A DNA stretch of 64,000 bases from Paenibacillus soyae (GTDB taxonomy: Bacteria; Bacillota; Bacilli; Paenibacillales; Paenibacillaceae), in NCBI RefSeq assembly GCF_024623455.1, contig NZ_JANIPJ010000002.1:456823-520822 (forward strand). Reading direction: 5' to 3'. Position numbers and translations under genes: made by a program. Below the pieces are notes generated by a model. The model was not told the DNA's origin. It worked only from the letters and a program-made list of their open reading frames with translations, and did no database searches. Position 1 is the first letter of the stretch. Each line of letters starts with the position of its first letter. Below, one piece after another: positions 30,477 through 38,489 of the stretch.

Positions 30477-31220
30477 TCAGCTCTTTCTAACTCTGTACCA
30501 GTAATCATATAAGTGCTCGAAGCCGAATTTATCGTAAAGCCGGTTTGCGGCTTCGTTCCTTTTGACGACGAGCAAATACCCCGTCTTCGCGCCTTGCTCC
30601 CTAGCCCACCACAACAGATGGCGAGTCAGTTCCTCGCCGTATCCGCGGCCACGGAAACGGGCATCCGTCACGATATCGTACAGTCCCGCGTACTCTTGCT
30701 CCAGAACGACTATTCCGCAAGCGACGGGGATCCCTTCTTGCCGGAGCATGACGAAAGCTTTCCGAAGCGGCAGAACCTCCATCATGCGGCGGGTCGTTTC
30801 CTTCTGGCTGTCGTTTAATCCTTGCATGCCGGCGAGGGCATCCAGCCACTCGGGCGTCGCCTCGGTCGCAAGCGTCATGTCCTCGTAGTCCGATGCCCGG
30901 AGATTTTCGAGCGATGCCGTCTTGACTAGCGTATGATCCACGAGCTCGTAGCCCAGCTCGTTCAGCTTCTCGTCCAGGCCGGCAGGCTCGGCGAACGGCG
31001 TCACTTTAAATACGCAGGCTTGTCCTTGCGAGGCGTACAAGGCTTCGCAATATTTGATTTTTTCATCCAGCCCGAGCGTATGCCCGTAAATCGGATTGAC
31101 CGAATTCGATCTTTTCGTGTACCCGTTCGAGAACCGCAGCAGCCATCCGTCGTACAACACGGTTTGCAGCGCCGGCCATCCGTTTAAGCTGATTTCTTCC
31201 AGTCTTTTGGCTAAATCCAT
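30477..31220 (-). CDS. GNAT-family N-acetyltransferase
   Basis: A 247-residue protein with a divergent N-terminal half (NGWPALQTVLYDGWLLRFSNGYTKRSNSVNPI, split by a loop) and a C-terminal GNAT fold with the acetyl-CoA loop DARFRGRGYGEELTRHLL and the ending NEAANRLYDKFGFEHLYDYWYRVR. The N-terminal half is a known companion in two-part Bacillales acetyltransferases. An ATG ten codons upstream has no ribosome binding site in front, so the start at 31220 is preferred. The substrate is unknown. It is followed closely by the MFS gene. Confidence 0.83.
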   Translation of the reverse strand: MDLAKRLEEISLNGWPALQTVLYDGWLLRFSNGYTKRSNSVNPIYGHTLGLDEKIKYCEALYASQGQACVFKVTPFAEPAGLDEKLNELGYELVDHTLVKTASLENLRASDYEDMTLATEATPEWLDALAGMQGLNDSQKETTRRMMEVLPLRKAFVMLRQEGIPVACGIVVLEQEYAGLYDIVTDARFRGRGYGEELTRHLLWWAREQGAKTGYLLVVKRNEAANRLYDKFGFEHLYDYWYRVRKS

Positions 31221-31253
31221 ATGCTCTCTTCTCCCGTCCCGCTCTCCCATGCG

Positions 31254-31556
31254 TTATTGAATGCCGAAGCGTTCCATGTGGCGATACAGCTTTTCTTGCT
31301 TTAAAATTTCGGCCTGTTTACGGCCCAGAAGGTCGAAGTGGGGATATTCGTCCCTTGCGTGAATGTACCTCGGGTTCAAGCCGTTTGCCCTGCACCAATC
31401 CGCCAGCTTGTCGAGGTTCGAGCAGCCTACCTTCGTCACCGTACGCATGCCCGGGAACCGGGGATCCAGCCAATAGTGCGTCAAAAAAGCGATTTCCCCT
31501 CCAGCGACAGCGGCCTTCCATTCTTTTAGCTCGTTGCGGGTAATGCCGAATGCCAA
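31254..31556 (-). CDS. Conserved hypothetical protein (100 aa)
   Basis: A 100-residue soluble protein with GEIAFLTHYWLDPRFPGMRTVTKVGCSNLDKLADWC, an aromatic and charged segment (HARDEYPHFDLLGRKQ) and a Lys/Arg-rich helical C-terminus. The mix of Trp, His, Asp and Cys suggests a folded domain but no catalytic motif is clear. It lies 33 bases before the acetyltransferase and 46 bases after ywbE. I have no confident family name. Confidence 0.72.
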   Translation of the reverse strand: MAFGITRNELKEWKAAVAGGEIAFLTHYWLDPRFPGMRTVTKVGCSNLDKLADWCRANGLNPRYIHARDEYPHFDLLGRKQAEILKQEKLYRHMERFGIQ

Positions 31557-31602
31557 CTCTATCCGCCTCCATTGTTGTTACTTAAAGGGGCCTCCTGGCT
31601 GG

Positions 31603-31803
31603 TCACGTCAAAATTTCTTTGACTCGCCCCACCTGGCCGTCCTGCAGCCGCACTTTTATGCCATGCGGATGCCTTGGCGAATTGGTCAATATATCTTTGA
31701 CGATGCCGCGCGTCAGCTTGCCCGTTTTTTGGTCCGCTTTCAGCACGATATGCACCTCTTTTCCCGGCGCTACATCGGCCCTGTTCATTCCGTTGCCGCT
31801 CAT
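31603..31803 (-). CDS. ywbE: YwbE family protein
   Basis: A 66-residue protein matching the YwbE/DUF2196 pattern: V-x-PGKEVHIVLKADQKTGKLTRG, then VKDILTNSPRHPHGIKVRLQDGQVGRVKEI. The family is a small beta-rich domain of unknown function, widespread in bacteria and archaea. It is the first gene of a minus-strand run and divergent from the helicase gene at 31927. Confidence 0.85.
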   Translation of the reverse strand: MSGNGMNRADVAPGKEVHIVLKADQKTGKLTRGIVKDILTNSPRHPHGIKVRLQDGQVGRVKEILT

Positions 31804-31926
31804 GTCTGATCCCTCTTCTCCTAGATGTTGGATTTAAGCATAGCATATGCATCTAGGAGATGCACATAGTGCCAACAACTGTTATACTTACTCTCATACG
31901 TATAGAGGAAAAGAGGAAATTCGAGC

Positions 31927-33519
31927 ATGTCTAACGCATTCCGCGCTCTCGGAATCTCCGAGCAGCTTAACGACTTATTGAAACAGAACGGCATCAGCGA
32001 ACCGACGCCGGTGCAGCGCCAGACGATCCCTATATTAATGAAAGGGAACGACGTCATCGCGCAAGCCCAGACCGGCACGGGCAAGACGCTGGCTTTCGCC
32101 CTTCCTATTCTCGAGAGGATCAATCCGCAAAAAGAGCAGGTGCAGGCGCTCATCCTGACGCCGACCCGCGAGCTTGCGATCCAAATAACGACGGAGCTCA
32201 AGAAGCTGGCTCCCGCGTTCGAAGCGAACGTGCTTGCCGCGTACGGCGGCCAAGACGTCGAAGCGCAAATCCGGAAGCTGCAGCGCGCCCCTCATATCGT
32301 GGTGGCGACGCCGGGGCGCCTCATCGATCATATGAGCCGCGGCACGGTCAGCCTCGGCAAGCTGTCGATGCTCGTCCTCGACGAGGCGGATCAGATGCTG
32401 CACATGGGCTTCCTGCCCGAGGTGGAAAGCATCATTACCCAGACGCCGAAGGCTCGCCAGACGATGCTGTTCTCCGCGACGATGCCGGACGCCATTCGCA
32501 GACTTGCTTCCGCCTATATGAACGAACCGGAGGACGTGCAGATCCGCAGCGCGAACGTGACGCTCGACAGCATTACGCAGCTGGTCATCGACACGACGGA
32601 CCGCGGCAAGCAGCGCGCGCTCATTCAACTGCTTGAGCAGCATAGTCCGTATCTTGCCGTTGTTTTCTGCCGGACCAAGGTGCGCGCGAAGAAGCTGAAC
32701 GAAGCGCTTCAGGACGCCGGCTTCGAATCCGATGAGCTGCACGGCGATCTGACGCAAGCGAAGCGCGAGCAAGTAATGAAGCGGTTCCGCGAAGCGAAGC
32801 TTCAAGTGCTGGTGGCGACGGACGTTGCGGCGCGCGGGCTCGACGTCGAAGGCGTGACGCACGTGTACAACTACGATATGCCGCTAGACGGCGAGAGCTA
32901 TATCCACCGCATCGGCAGAACGGGCCGCGCCGGACAGTCGGGGATGGCAGTTACGCTGGCCACGCCGTACGATACATCCAAGCTCGCTTCGATCGAACGG
33001 AGCATTAACGCCAGGTTGGAGCACCGCGCGATCGACCGCGAGGGCGGTCTTTCCTCCGGCGGCCGCCGAGGCGGCTCCTCCGAAGCCAAAGGCCGGGACG
33101 CTGCAGGCAATAGAGGCGGAGCTTCCCGCGGCGGCCGAGGGGCAGCCGATGGCAAGGGCGGCAAGCCTGCCGGCGGGCGGGCGACGGCTAAGGACGCTTC
33201 AGCCGGGAGCTTCAAGAAATCCGAGCAGGCACCGAAGAAGAAATCGGCGAACCCGTGGGAGATCAGCGAAGAAGATTTGATGTTCGCCAGCAAATATACG
33301 GGCGGCGGCGGGCGCCCATCGGACCGCGGCGGCAAGCGGAACGACGCGAGCCCCGGGAAATCGCGTACGGCGAGCCAAGGAGGAGCGCGGGGACGCTCGG
33401 GCGACGCCAGGAAATCCGGCAGGCCGAATGGCGGCCCAGCAGCGAGAACCGGCGGCAAGCCGGGAAGCGGCGGCGGGCGAGGCGGCTCGGCCACCCGATC
33501 CAAAGGCCGCGGAAGATAG
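31927..33519 (+). CDS. DEAD-box ATP-dependent RNA helicase with long Gly/Arg-rich tail
   Basis: RNA helicase of 530 residues. It has the Q motif GISEPTPVQRQTIP, Walker [17 protein letters not shown] (DEAD), FSATMP (SAT) and [10 protein letters not shown] (motif VI). From about residue 365 to the end there is a low-complexity basic tail with many GG, RGG-like and Ser/Lys repeats, broken by a short conserved patch ANPWEISEEDLMFASKYTGG. Such tails bind RNA and cold-shock or ribosome-assembly helicases commonly carry them. It is a paralogue of the cshA gene at 55290. TG-t-TATACT at 31880-31888 is a possible extended -10. Confidence 0.93.
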   Translation: MSNAFRALGISEQLNDLLKQNGISEPTPVQRQTIPILMKGNDVIAQAQTGTGKTLAFALPILERINPQKEQVQALILTPTRELAIQITTELKKLAPAFEANVLAAYGGQDVEAQIRKLQRAPHIVVATPGRLIDHMSRGTVSLGKLSMLVLDEADQMLHMGFLPEVESIITQTPKARQTMLFSATMPDAIRRLASAYMNEPEDVQIRSANVTLDSITQLVIDTTDRGKQRALIQLLEQHSPYLAVVFCRTKVRAKKLNEALQDAGFESDELHGDLTQAKREQVMKRFREAKLQVLVATDVAARGLDVEGVTHVYNYDMPLDGESYIHRIGRTGRAGQSGMAVTLATPYDTSKLASIERSINARLEHRAIDREGGLSSGGRRGGSSEAKGRDAAGNRGGASRGGRGAADGKGGKPAGGRATAKDASAGSFKKSEQAPKKKSANPWEISEEDLMFASKYTGGGGRPSDRGGKRNDASPGKSRTASQGGARGRSGDARKSGRPNGGPAARTGGKPGSGGGRGGSATRSKGRGR

Positions 33520-33593
33520 CATTCGGTTAGCCTGGCGGGCCCTCTCGCATGGCTAAGTTCATCCTAACGCGCGGCAAGCTGCGCTTCACAACA

Positions 33594-33632
33594 CGGCCCG
33601 GGAAGCGGCATCAAGGCTTTCCGGGTCTTTTT
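33594..33632 (+). terminator. Terminator after the DEAD-box helicase gene
   Basis: Stem GACCCGG-type: GGCCCGGGAAGC pairs with GGCTTTCCGGGTC (with a mismatch) across an 8-base loop, followed by TTTTT at 33628-33632. It is about 75 bases after the stop codon. Confidence 0.7.
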
Positions 33633-33668
33633 ACGCCTAATTCCGGCTTGCCGAAGGCAGGTGTCCAT

Positions 33669-33695
33669 ACGGATTGGGGCAGCTGACATATGATA
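33669..33695 (+). promoter_or_regulatory. Sigma-K-like promoter before the first YjcZ gene
   Basis: AC (33669-33670), 16-base spacer, CATATGATA (33687-33695), matching the late mother-cell pattern AC-N16/17-CATAnnnTA. It lies about 75 bases before the small sporulation gene. Confidence 0.55.
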
Positions 33696-33771
33696 ATGTA
33701 TACCGATTGCGGGGGAGCCCTTAACAGCCTGCAGGCCCGCTTCGGCAAAATACAGTCTAGGAGGAATTGGC

Positions 33772-33861
33772 ATGTCCGGTGTACATGGAGGCTACACGAC
33801 GACAGGTGTAATCCTGGTTCTGTTTATTCTTTTGGTCATCGTTCTGAGGACTTTCCTGTAA
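33772..33861 (+). CDS. YjcZ-family sporulation protein (29 aa)
   Basis: A 29-residue peptide with a polar Gly/Tyr/Thr start (MSGVHGGYTTTG) and one hydrophobic segment (VILVLFILLVIVL) ending RTFL. This is the YjcZ-type pattern of tiny spore-associated membrane peptides. AGGAGG precedes the ATG by about 8 bases. A second copy at 55083-55178 shares the ILVLFILLVI core. It stands alone between terminators and has a sigma-K-like promoter. Confidence 0.85.
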   Translation: MSGVHGGYTTTGVILVLFILLVIVLRTFL

Positions 33862-33957
33862 TAAACAAACCTTTCTTACACCTATAACGTTAAGGAGAAG
33901 GCCGCAGCAAGCTCTCTTGCTCCGGCCGGTTCTCCCTTATGTCACAGCGTGACGAAT

Positions 33958-33995
33958 AGGACAGCTCGGGCTTTAAGCCCGAGCTGTCCTATTTT
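33958..33995. terminator. Bidirectional terminator between the YjcZ gene and the HAD gene
   Basis: A perfect 16-base inverted repeat, AGGACAGCTCGGGCTT / AAGCCCGAGCTGTCCT around TA, then ATTTTG on the plus strand. A second GC-rich stem (GGAGAA...TTCTCC, about 33892-33936) lies just before it. The pair closes the YjcZ unit and the convergent HAD gene. Confidence 0.8.
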
Positions 33996-34022
33996 GCATG
34001 GACCGAATGACCAGCCCTTATC

Positions 34023-34823
34023 CTATTCCGTCCAAGCAAACTTCCGCAGAGCGTCCGCCACGCCGCCTTCGTTGTTCGAGCCCGCGACTAGATCGGCGGC
34101 GCGCTTGACGGCATCGGGCGAGTTGCTCATCGCGATGCCGAGACCGGCGAACTCCAGCATGGAGATGTCGTTGTAATAGTTGCCGATCGCCAGGATGTCT
34201 TCTCTTCTTACGCCAAGCTCGGCCGCGAGCTGTCTGAGCGCCGTGCCTTTGCTGGCTTCAGGATGCTGCACGTCGATGAAGAAATCGCCGCTTCGGATCA
34301 GCTGCAGCTGCGCGGGGCGCTTCTCCCAATGGGATTGAACGAAATCCATCTGCTCCTTGGAGCCGAACAACGTAAATTTCACGAGCCCGTCCGGCAAATC
34401 CGTGTCGAAATTCGCCTCCAGAGGGACAACCTTGTGGTGGGCGTACATCGCTTTCGCTTCTTCCGTCACCCGCTCGACCATCATCTCGTATGCGGTATTC
34501 ACGTCGTAGTGGATGCCGTGCTCCCGGCAATAGGCAATAAATTCGCCAAGATCGTCCTTATTAATATCATATTGGAACAGAATCTCCCTGTTCTCTGATC
34601 GAACGGTTGCGGCGCCGTTATGCGTAATGAGCACCCCGCTAAGCTCTAGCTCCTCCAGGACGGGGAAAGCCCCCATCGGTCCGCGTCCCGTGCAGAGCAC
34701 GATACGGGCGCCCGCTTCGGACGCCTCCCGCACAGCTTCCTTCACCGACGCCGGCAGCTTATGCTCGTCCGTCAGCAGCGTTCCGTCCACATCAAGCGCG
34801 ATCAATTCATATTTCAGCTTCAT
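34023..34823 (-). CDS. Cof-type HAD hydrolase
   Basis: Sugar- or nucleotide-phosphate phosphatase of the HAD type IIB family, about 266 residues. Motif I is LIALDVDGTLLTDEHKLP (the nucleophile is the first Asp), motif II is VLCTGRG, and the C-terminal motifs are KGTALRQLAAELGV and AIGNYYNDISMLEFAGLGIAMSN. The Cof cap domain lies between. The start at 34823 is preferred to a GTG three codons upstream, but the ribosome binding site is weak for both. Bacillales carry several such enzymes with broad specificity, so the substrate is open. Confidence 0.9.
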   Translation of the reverse strand: MKLKYELIALDVDGTLLTDEHKLPASVKEAVREASEAGARIVLCTGRGPMGAFPVLEELELSGVLITHNGAATVRSENREILFQYDINKDDLGEFIAYCREHGIHYDVNTAYEMMVERVTEEAKAMYAHHKVVPLEANFDTDLPDGLVKFTLFGSKEQMDFVQSHWEKRPAQLQLIRSGDFFIDVQHPEASKGTALRQLAAELGVRREDILAIGNYYNDISMLEFAGLGIAMSNSPDAVKRAADLVAGSNNEGGVADALRKFAWTE

Positions 34824-34856
34824 TTCTGACACCGTCCTATCCCGTGAGTTCTCTCT

Positions 34857-35654
34857 TTATTTGGTTTTAACGATTCCCCGGTGGGCTCTCAGCAGTTCCA
34901 CCTCATCCTCCGTCAGCTCCCGGTATTGTCCTTGCTCCAGCCCCTCGTCGAGCAGGAGCGGCCCCATCGAGATCCGCTTGAGCGTCAGCACCTTCTTGCC
35001 TACCGATTCGAACATACGCTTCACCTGATGGAACTTGCCTTCCCGGATCGTCAGACGAATGAGCGACCGGATCGGACTCGCGAACTTCTCGTCGCCCGCC
35101 TGCTCTCTGTCCATGTCCGTCGCTTCCGCTTTCTCTAGAATCGTCAGCTCGGCCGGCATAGTGACGTACCCGTCGTCGAGCTCGACTCCGCTCGCGAAAG
35201 CGTCCGCATCGTCACTGCCGACGTCGCCAAGCACCCATGCCTCGTAGGTCTTGTCGACATGCTTGCGCGGCGACAGCAGCTCATGAGCCAGCTGGCCGTC
35301 ATTCGTCAGCAGCAGCAAGCCGACCGTGTCTTTATCCAGACGGCCTACCGGGAACGGCTGCAGGAGCCGGTCATCCGGCTCAAGCAGATCGATGACGGTC
35401 CTCTCGCGTCCATCCTCCGTCGCCGAGATGACGCCCTGCGGCTTGTTCAGCATCAGGTAGACGACATCGCGATAAACAACCGGCTCCCCTTCATAGGCAA
35501 CGGCTTGAACGGCAGGGTCGACGATCAAGCCGCTGTCCTTCGCCACCTTCCCGTCTACCGTTACCTTGCCTTGCTTGACGGCCTTTTTGATTTCGCTGCG
35601 CGTGCCGAGTCCCATATGGGCGAGCAGCTTGTCGATTCTAAGTTTCTTCGCCAT
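34857..35654 (-). CDS. RsuA/RluB-family pseudouridine synthase
   Basis: rRNA pseudouridine synthase of 265 residues. The N-terminal S4 RNA-binding domain is at about 1-60 (RIDKLLAHMGLGTRSEIKKAVKQG). The catalytic core has MLNKPQGVISAT and VGRLDKDTVGLLLLTNDG with the catalytic Asp. KFHQVKRMFESVGKKVLTLKR is the C-terminal family signature. It begins right after the stop of the upstream rRNA methyltransferase gene, so the two form a ribosome-modification pair. Whether it targets 16S U516 or a 23S site cannot be decided from motifs alone. Confidence 0.92.
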   Translation of the reverse strand: MAKKLRIDKLLAHMGLGTRSEIKKAVKQGKVTVDGKVAKDSGLIVDPAVQAVAYEGEPVVYRDVVYLMLNKPQGVISATEDGRERTVIDLLEPDDRLLQPFPVGRLDKDTVGLLLLTNDGQLAHELLSPRKHVDKTYEAWVLGDVGSDDADAFASGVELDDGYVTMPAELTILEKAEATDMDREQAGDEKFASPIRSLIRLTIREGKFHQVKRMFESVGKKVLTLKRISMGPLLLDEGLEQGQYRELTEDEVELLRAHRGIVKTK

Positions 35655-35655
35655 C

Positions 35656-37182
35656 TTATAACCGCCTCCAGCCGGGCGTCAGCTCGTTCTTGAGCATGCC
35701 GTCCGAATATTTGCTCCAGCCCGCCGGATACCCGTCCACGCACACGAGAACGTAGCCTTTGCTGCCCGCTCCGTCCGCGCAGCGCAGGTCCTCTTCCGGG
35801 ACGAACAACGTCTCGCCTCTTAAATAGCGTCCCGTCTCCTCGGCCTCCGCACTCCAGCTGATGCTTCTGACAGCTTCATCCCGAGTGAGCCCCATCGCGA
35901 GCGACTGGGCGGGATGGAATCGGCCGTTTTTGGCTTCTCCTGCCAGCCAGCCTGCCCGAACGACCTTTAGTCCATCCAGCGGCGGCAAATCGCGATGCTG
36001 CAAATAAACGGCGTTCCCGAAGGTTACCGGAACAAAGTCATCATCCAGAACGAACAGCAGCTCCTTCTCCTTGAATCCCAACCAAATCTCGCGCGGATCC
36101 GCCGCGGCCGCCGCCGCTTGTTTTCCGCCGCGCGGCTGCTTCTCCGGGGCGCGGCCCTTCCCTTGCTTTCCCTTCGCCATTCTCGCGGGCTCCGCTGCAG
36201 GACGAGCGTTTGCGGCCAACGTCTCTGCGCGAGCCTCTCCGCTCCGCCTAAGCACGGCGACGAAATGTCCTTCTCCCTCGAGCAGATGAGGCCATAAGCG
36301 CGCCGTGCCCGCCAAGCTTTCCATCACTTCCGGACCGACCCGCGCGGCCGTCTCCTCATCAACCAAGTCCGGACGGCCCGAGCTTACGCCGCCTGTCTTG
36401 GGAGCCGCTTCTATGTAAAAGTCGGGATGCTTCGCAAGGAAGTCCGCCATTTGCGTCTCGTTCTCTTCGGGACTGAACGTACATGTCGAATAGACCATCA
36501 ATCCGCCGGGCTTCAGCATGGTCGCGACCTGCGCCAAAATATCCCTCTGCATGTTCACGCACCGCGTGATGGAGTAGCTTTCCCAGCTAGCGGCCATGCT
36601 TTCGTCCTTTCGGAACATCCCCTCGCCCGAGCATGGAGCATCCACCAAGATCCGGTCGAACCACCCGGGGAACGATCTGGCGATCGAAGAGGGATCTTCG
36701 TTCAGAATAACCGCATTGCGCACGCCCAGCAGCTCGATGTTTTTGGCCAGCGCCTTCGTCCTCTCTGACGCGATGTCGTTGCTGACCAAGATCCCTTTAC
36801 CCTGCAGCTTGCCCGCGATTTGCGTCGACTTGCCGCCCGGAGCAGCGCATAGATCGAGCACGCGATGTCCGGGTCTCACGTCCAGCAGCTCCACGGGGAG
36901 CATTGCGCTTGGTTCCTGTATGTAATATAGGCCGGCATTGTGATGCGGGTGTTTGCCCGGACGGTCCTCTTCGCTATAATATAAGCCTTCCTTGGCCCAT
37001 GGAATCGGTTTAACCCTGTCTCTCATAGGAGATAGGCGGAGCCAGTCCTCCACGTTAATTTTAAGCGGATTAACCCTAAGTCCATAGACTCGCGGCGCCT
37101 CGTACGACTTCATGAACGCGTCGTATTCCGACTGCAGCATGGCCTCCATTTTTTCCAAAAATTTAACCGGTAACTGATTCAT
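35656..37182 (-). CDS. RsmF/YebU-type rRNA m5C methyltransferase
   Basis: SAM-dependent RNA m5C methyltransferase of 508 residues from the ATG at 37182 (AGGAGG 6 bases upstream). The catalytic region has CAAPGGKSTQIA (SAM loop), DAPCSGEGMFRK (motif IV cysteine) and STCTFSPEENETQM (motif VI nucleophile). A Lys/Ala/Pro-rich linker (about 335-375) joins it to a C-terminal RsmF-type RNA-binding domain. It sits directly before the pseudouridine synthase. The exact target base is not shown by the sequence. Confidence 0.92.
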   Translation of the reverse strand: MNQLPVKFLEKMEAMLQSEYDAFMKSYEAPRVYGLRVNPLKINVEDWLRLSPMRDRVKPIPWAKEGLYYSEEDRPGKHPHHNAGLYYIQEPSAMLPVELLDVRPGHRVLDLCAAPGGKSTQIAGKLQGKGILVSNDIASERTKALAKNIELLGVRNAVILNEDPSSIARSFPGWFDRILVDAPCSGEGMFRKDESMAASWESYSITRCVNMQRDILAQVATMLKPGGLMVYSTCTFSPEENETQMADFLAKHPDFYIEAAPKTGGVSSGRPDLVDEETAARVGPEVMESLAGTARLWPHLLEGEGHFVAVLRRSGEARAETLAANARPAAEPARMAKGKQGKGRAPEKQPRGGKQAAAAAADPREIWLGFKEKELLFVLDDDFVPVTFGNAVYLQHRDLPPLDGLKVVRAGWLAGEAKNGRFHPAQSLAMGLTRDEAVRSISWSAEAEETGRYLRGETLFVPEEDLRCADGAGSKGYVLVCVDGYPAGWSKYSDGMLKNELTPGWRRL

Positions 37183-37321
37183 GCGATCCTCCTGCAAATT
37201 GCCTTTGTCTTGTCACCATCGCGTGTACAAACCTACTCCTCTTTGGTATATAATAAAAAGTAAGTGACTCTACTTGCAACTCATATCATCTCATTCATTC
37301 CAATGCGGAGGTTAGGTATTC

Positions 37322-37858
37322 ATGAAAAACAAAAGACAAACCACGGTCCGGAAGAAGAAAAAGCCTTACATGATTTACGTGTACATCGGGATCATCGTCG
37401 TCGTATTCGGCGCCATCTTTGCCCTTGGCAAAATGAACGTAAACGAATTGTACGGCGTGCCTACGTCGGAGCTGAATCCCGCAACGCGCGTGCTGCTCGA
37501 CGACCCTAACTACCAGAATATCATATTGCCGGACGAATTGGACAAGCGAATCGCGGACAAAGACGATTTCTTCGCTTACATGTTCTCCGCCAGCTGCCAA
37601 TACTGCAAAGATACGACTCCTCATCTAGTACCGCTCGCGAACGAGCTGAACGTGGATCTGCCGATGTTCAACCTGCTCGAGTTCCCGGAGTACAATTTGA
37701 AGATGAACATCGACTCTACGCCTACTCTCGTTTATTTCCAGGACGGCGTCGAGACAGACCGTCTCGTCGGCGGCATTCAGCAAGGTACGACCCAAGGCAA
37801 CACGATTGAAGATTTCCGCACCTTCTTCGAAAAACACGCGGGAGCTGATGCCGAGTGA
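37322..37858 (+). CDS. Membrane-anchored thioredoxin-family protein
   Basis: A 178-residue protein with a strongly basic N-terminus (RKKKK), one membrane segment (about 17-36) and an extracytoplasmic thioredoxin fold with the active site CQYC (C92, C95) in FSASCQYCKDTTPHLVP and a cis-proline segment STPTLVYF. It probably reduces or oxidises disulfides outside the membrane. Its end overlaps the next gene by 4 bases (GTGA), so the pair is translationally coupled. TATAAT at 37249-37254 is a possible -10 with a weak -35. Confidence 0.88.
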   Translation: MKNKRQTTVRKKKKPYMIYVYIGIIVVVFGAIFALGKMNVNELYGVPTSELNPATRVLLDDPNYQNIILPDELDKRIADKDDFFAYMFSASCQYCKDTTPHLVPLANELNVDLPMFNLLEFPEYNLKMNIDSTPTLVYFQDGVETDRLVGGIQQGTTQGNTIEDFRTFFEKHAGADAE

Positions 37859-38397
37859 CAAGCAACCAGCCTTCAAGCGCGGCCTCTAGCGGAGAACCAA
37901 CCAACAAGACGAGCGCCTCGCGCGCCAAAACGATCATGTACGCCTTCCTGCTCGCTTTCGCTTTCATCACGTTCTTGGCGGCATGCGGCATGGCGGACAA
38001 TGACGATTCCGGCGGCCATCTCCATGGCTCGGAGACATGGGAAGAGACGGCATCGGTTACGACCATGCCGTCCTTCCTCAAGAACCATACCCAGCTGACG
38101 AACGACTTGTATTCGGAGGTTCATAGCCATATGCACCTGCTTAGCGGCATGCCTTGCTATTGCGGCTGCATGGAGGGAACGGAAGTCGACGAGCCCCATG
38201 ATTCCCTGCTGCGCTGCTATTGGGCGGAGCACCCCGCGGATGACGGCAGCGTGACGTGGACCGACCATAGCACGGGCTGCGGGATCTGCAAGAAAGAGAT
38301 GGAGGAAGTTATCGCCTTAAGCAAGCAAGGGAAGACGCAGGAAGAGATCCTCGCTTACATTAACGAGAACTACAAGCCGAATTTGCCGGCCAGCTGA
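37855..38397 (+). CDS. PCYCGC-motif lipoprotein
   Basis: A 180-residue protein with GTG start overlapping the thioredoxin gene. After a long polar N-terminus a hydrophobic segment ends in the lipobox LAAC (C44), so the mature protein should be lipid-anchored. The family motif PCYCGC lies at about 100-105 and further cysteines occur in LLRCYWAEH and GCGICKKE, with many His residues (HSHMHLL). The family is common in spore-formers and may bind metal; its function is not established. Coupling to a CQYC thioredoxin suggests that the thioredoxin keeps these cysteines reduced. Confidence 0.9.
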   Translation: MTSNQPSSAASSGEPTNKTSASRAKTIMYAFLLAFAFITFLAACGMADNDDSGGHLHGSETWEETASVTTMPSFLKNHTQLTNDLYSEVHSHMHLLSGMPCYCGCMEGTEVDEPHDSLLRCYWAEHPADDGSVTWTDHSTGCGICKKEMEEVIALSKQGKTQEEILAYINENYKPNLPAS

Positions 38398-38428
38398 CGA
38401 ACGCGTCTTCCAATTTATACACCGACGA

Positions 38429-38475
38429 CAAAACCTCCGGTATTTCCGCGGAATCGCGGAAGCCGGAGGTTTATT
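38429..38475. terminator. Bidirectional terminator between the PCYCGC gene and relQ
   Basis: Stem AAACCTCCGG (38431-38440) / CCGGAGGTTT (38463-38472) with a nested TTCCGCG/CGCGGAA hairpin. T-rich on both sides; the flanking genes are convergent. Confidence 0.88.
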
Positions 38476-38489
38476 ATGTTCGAAGTATT

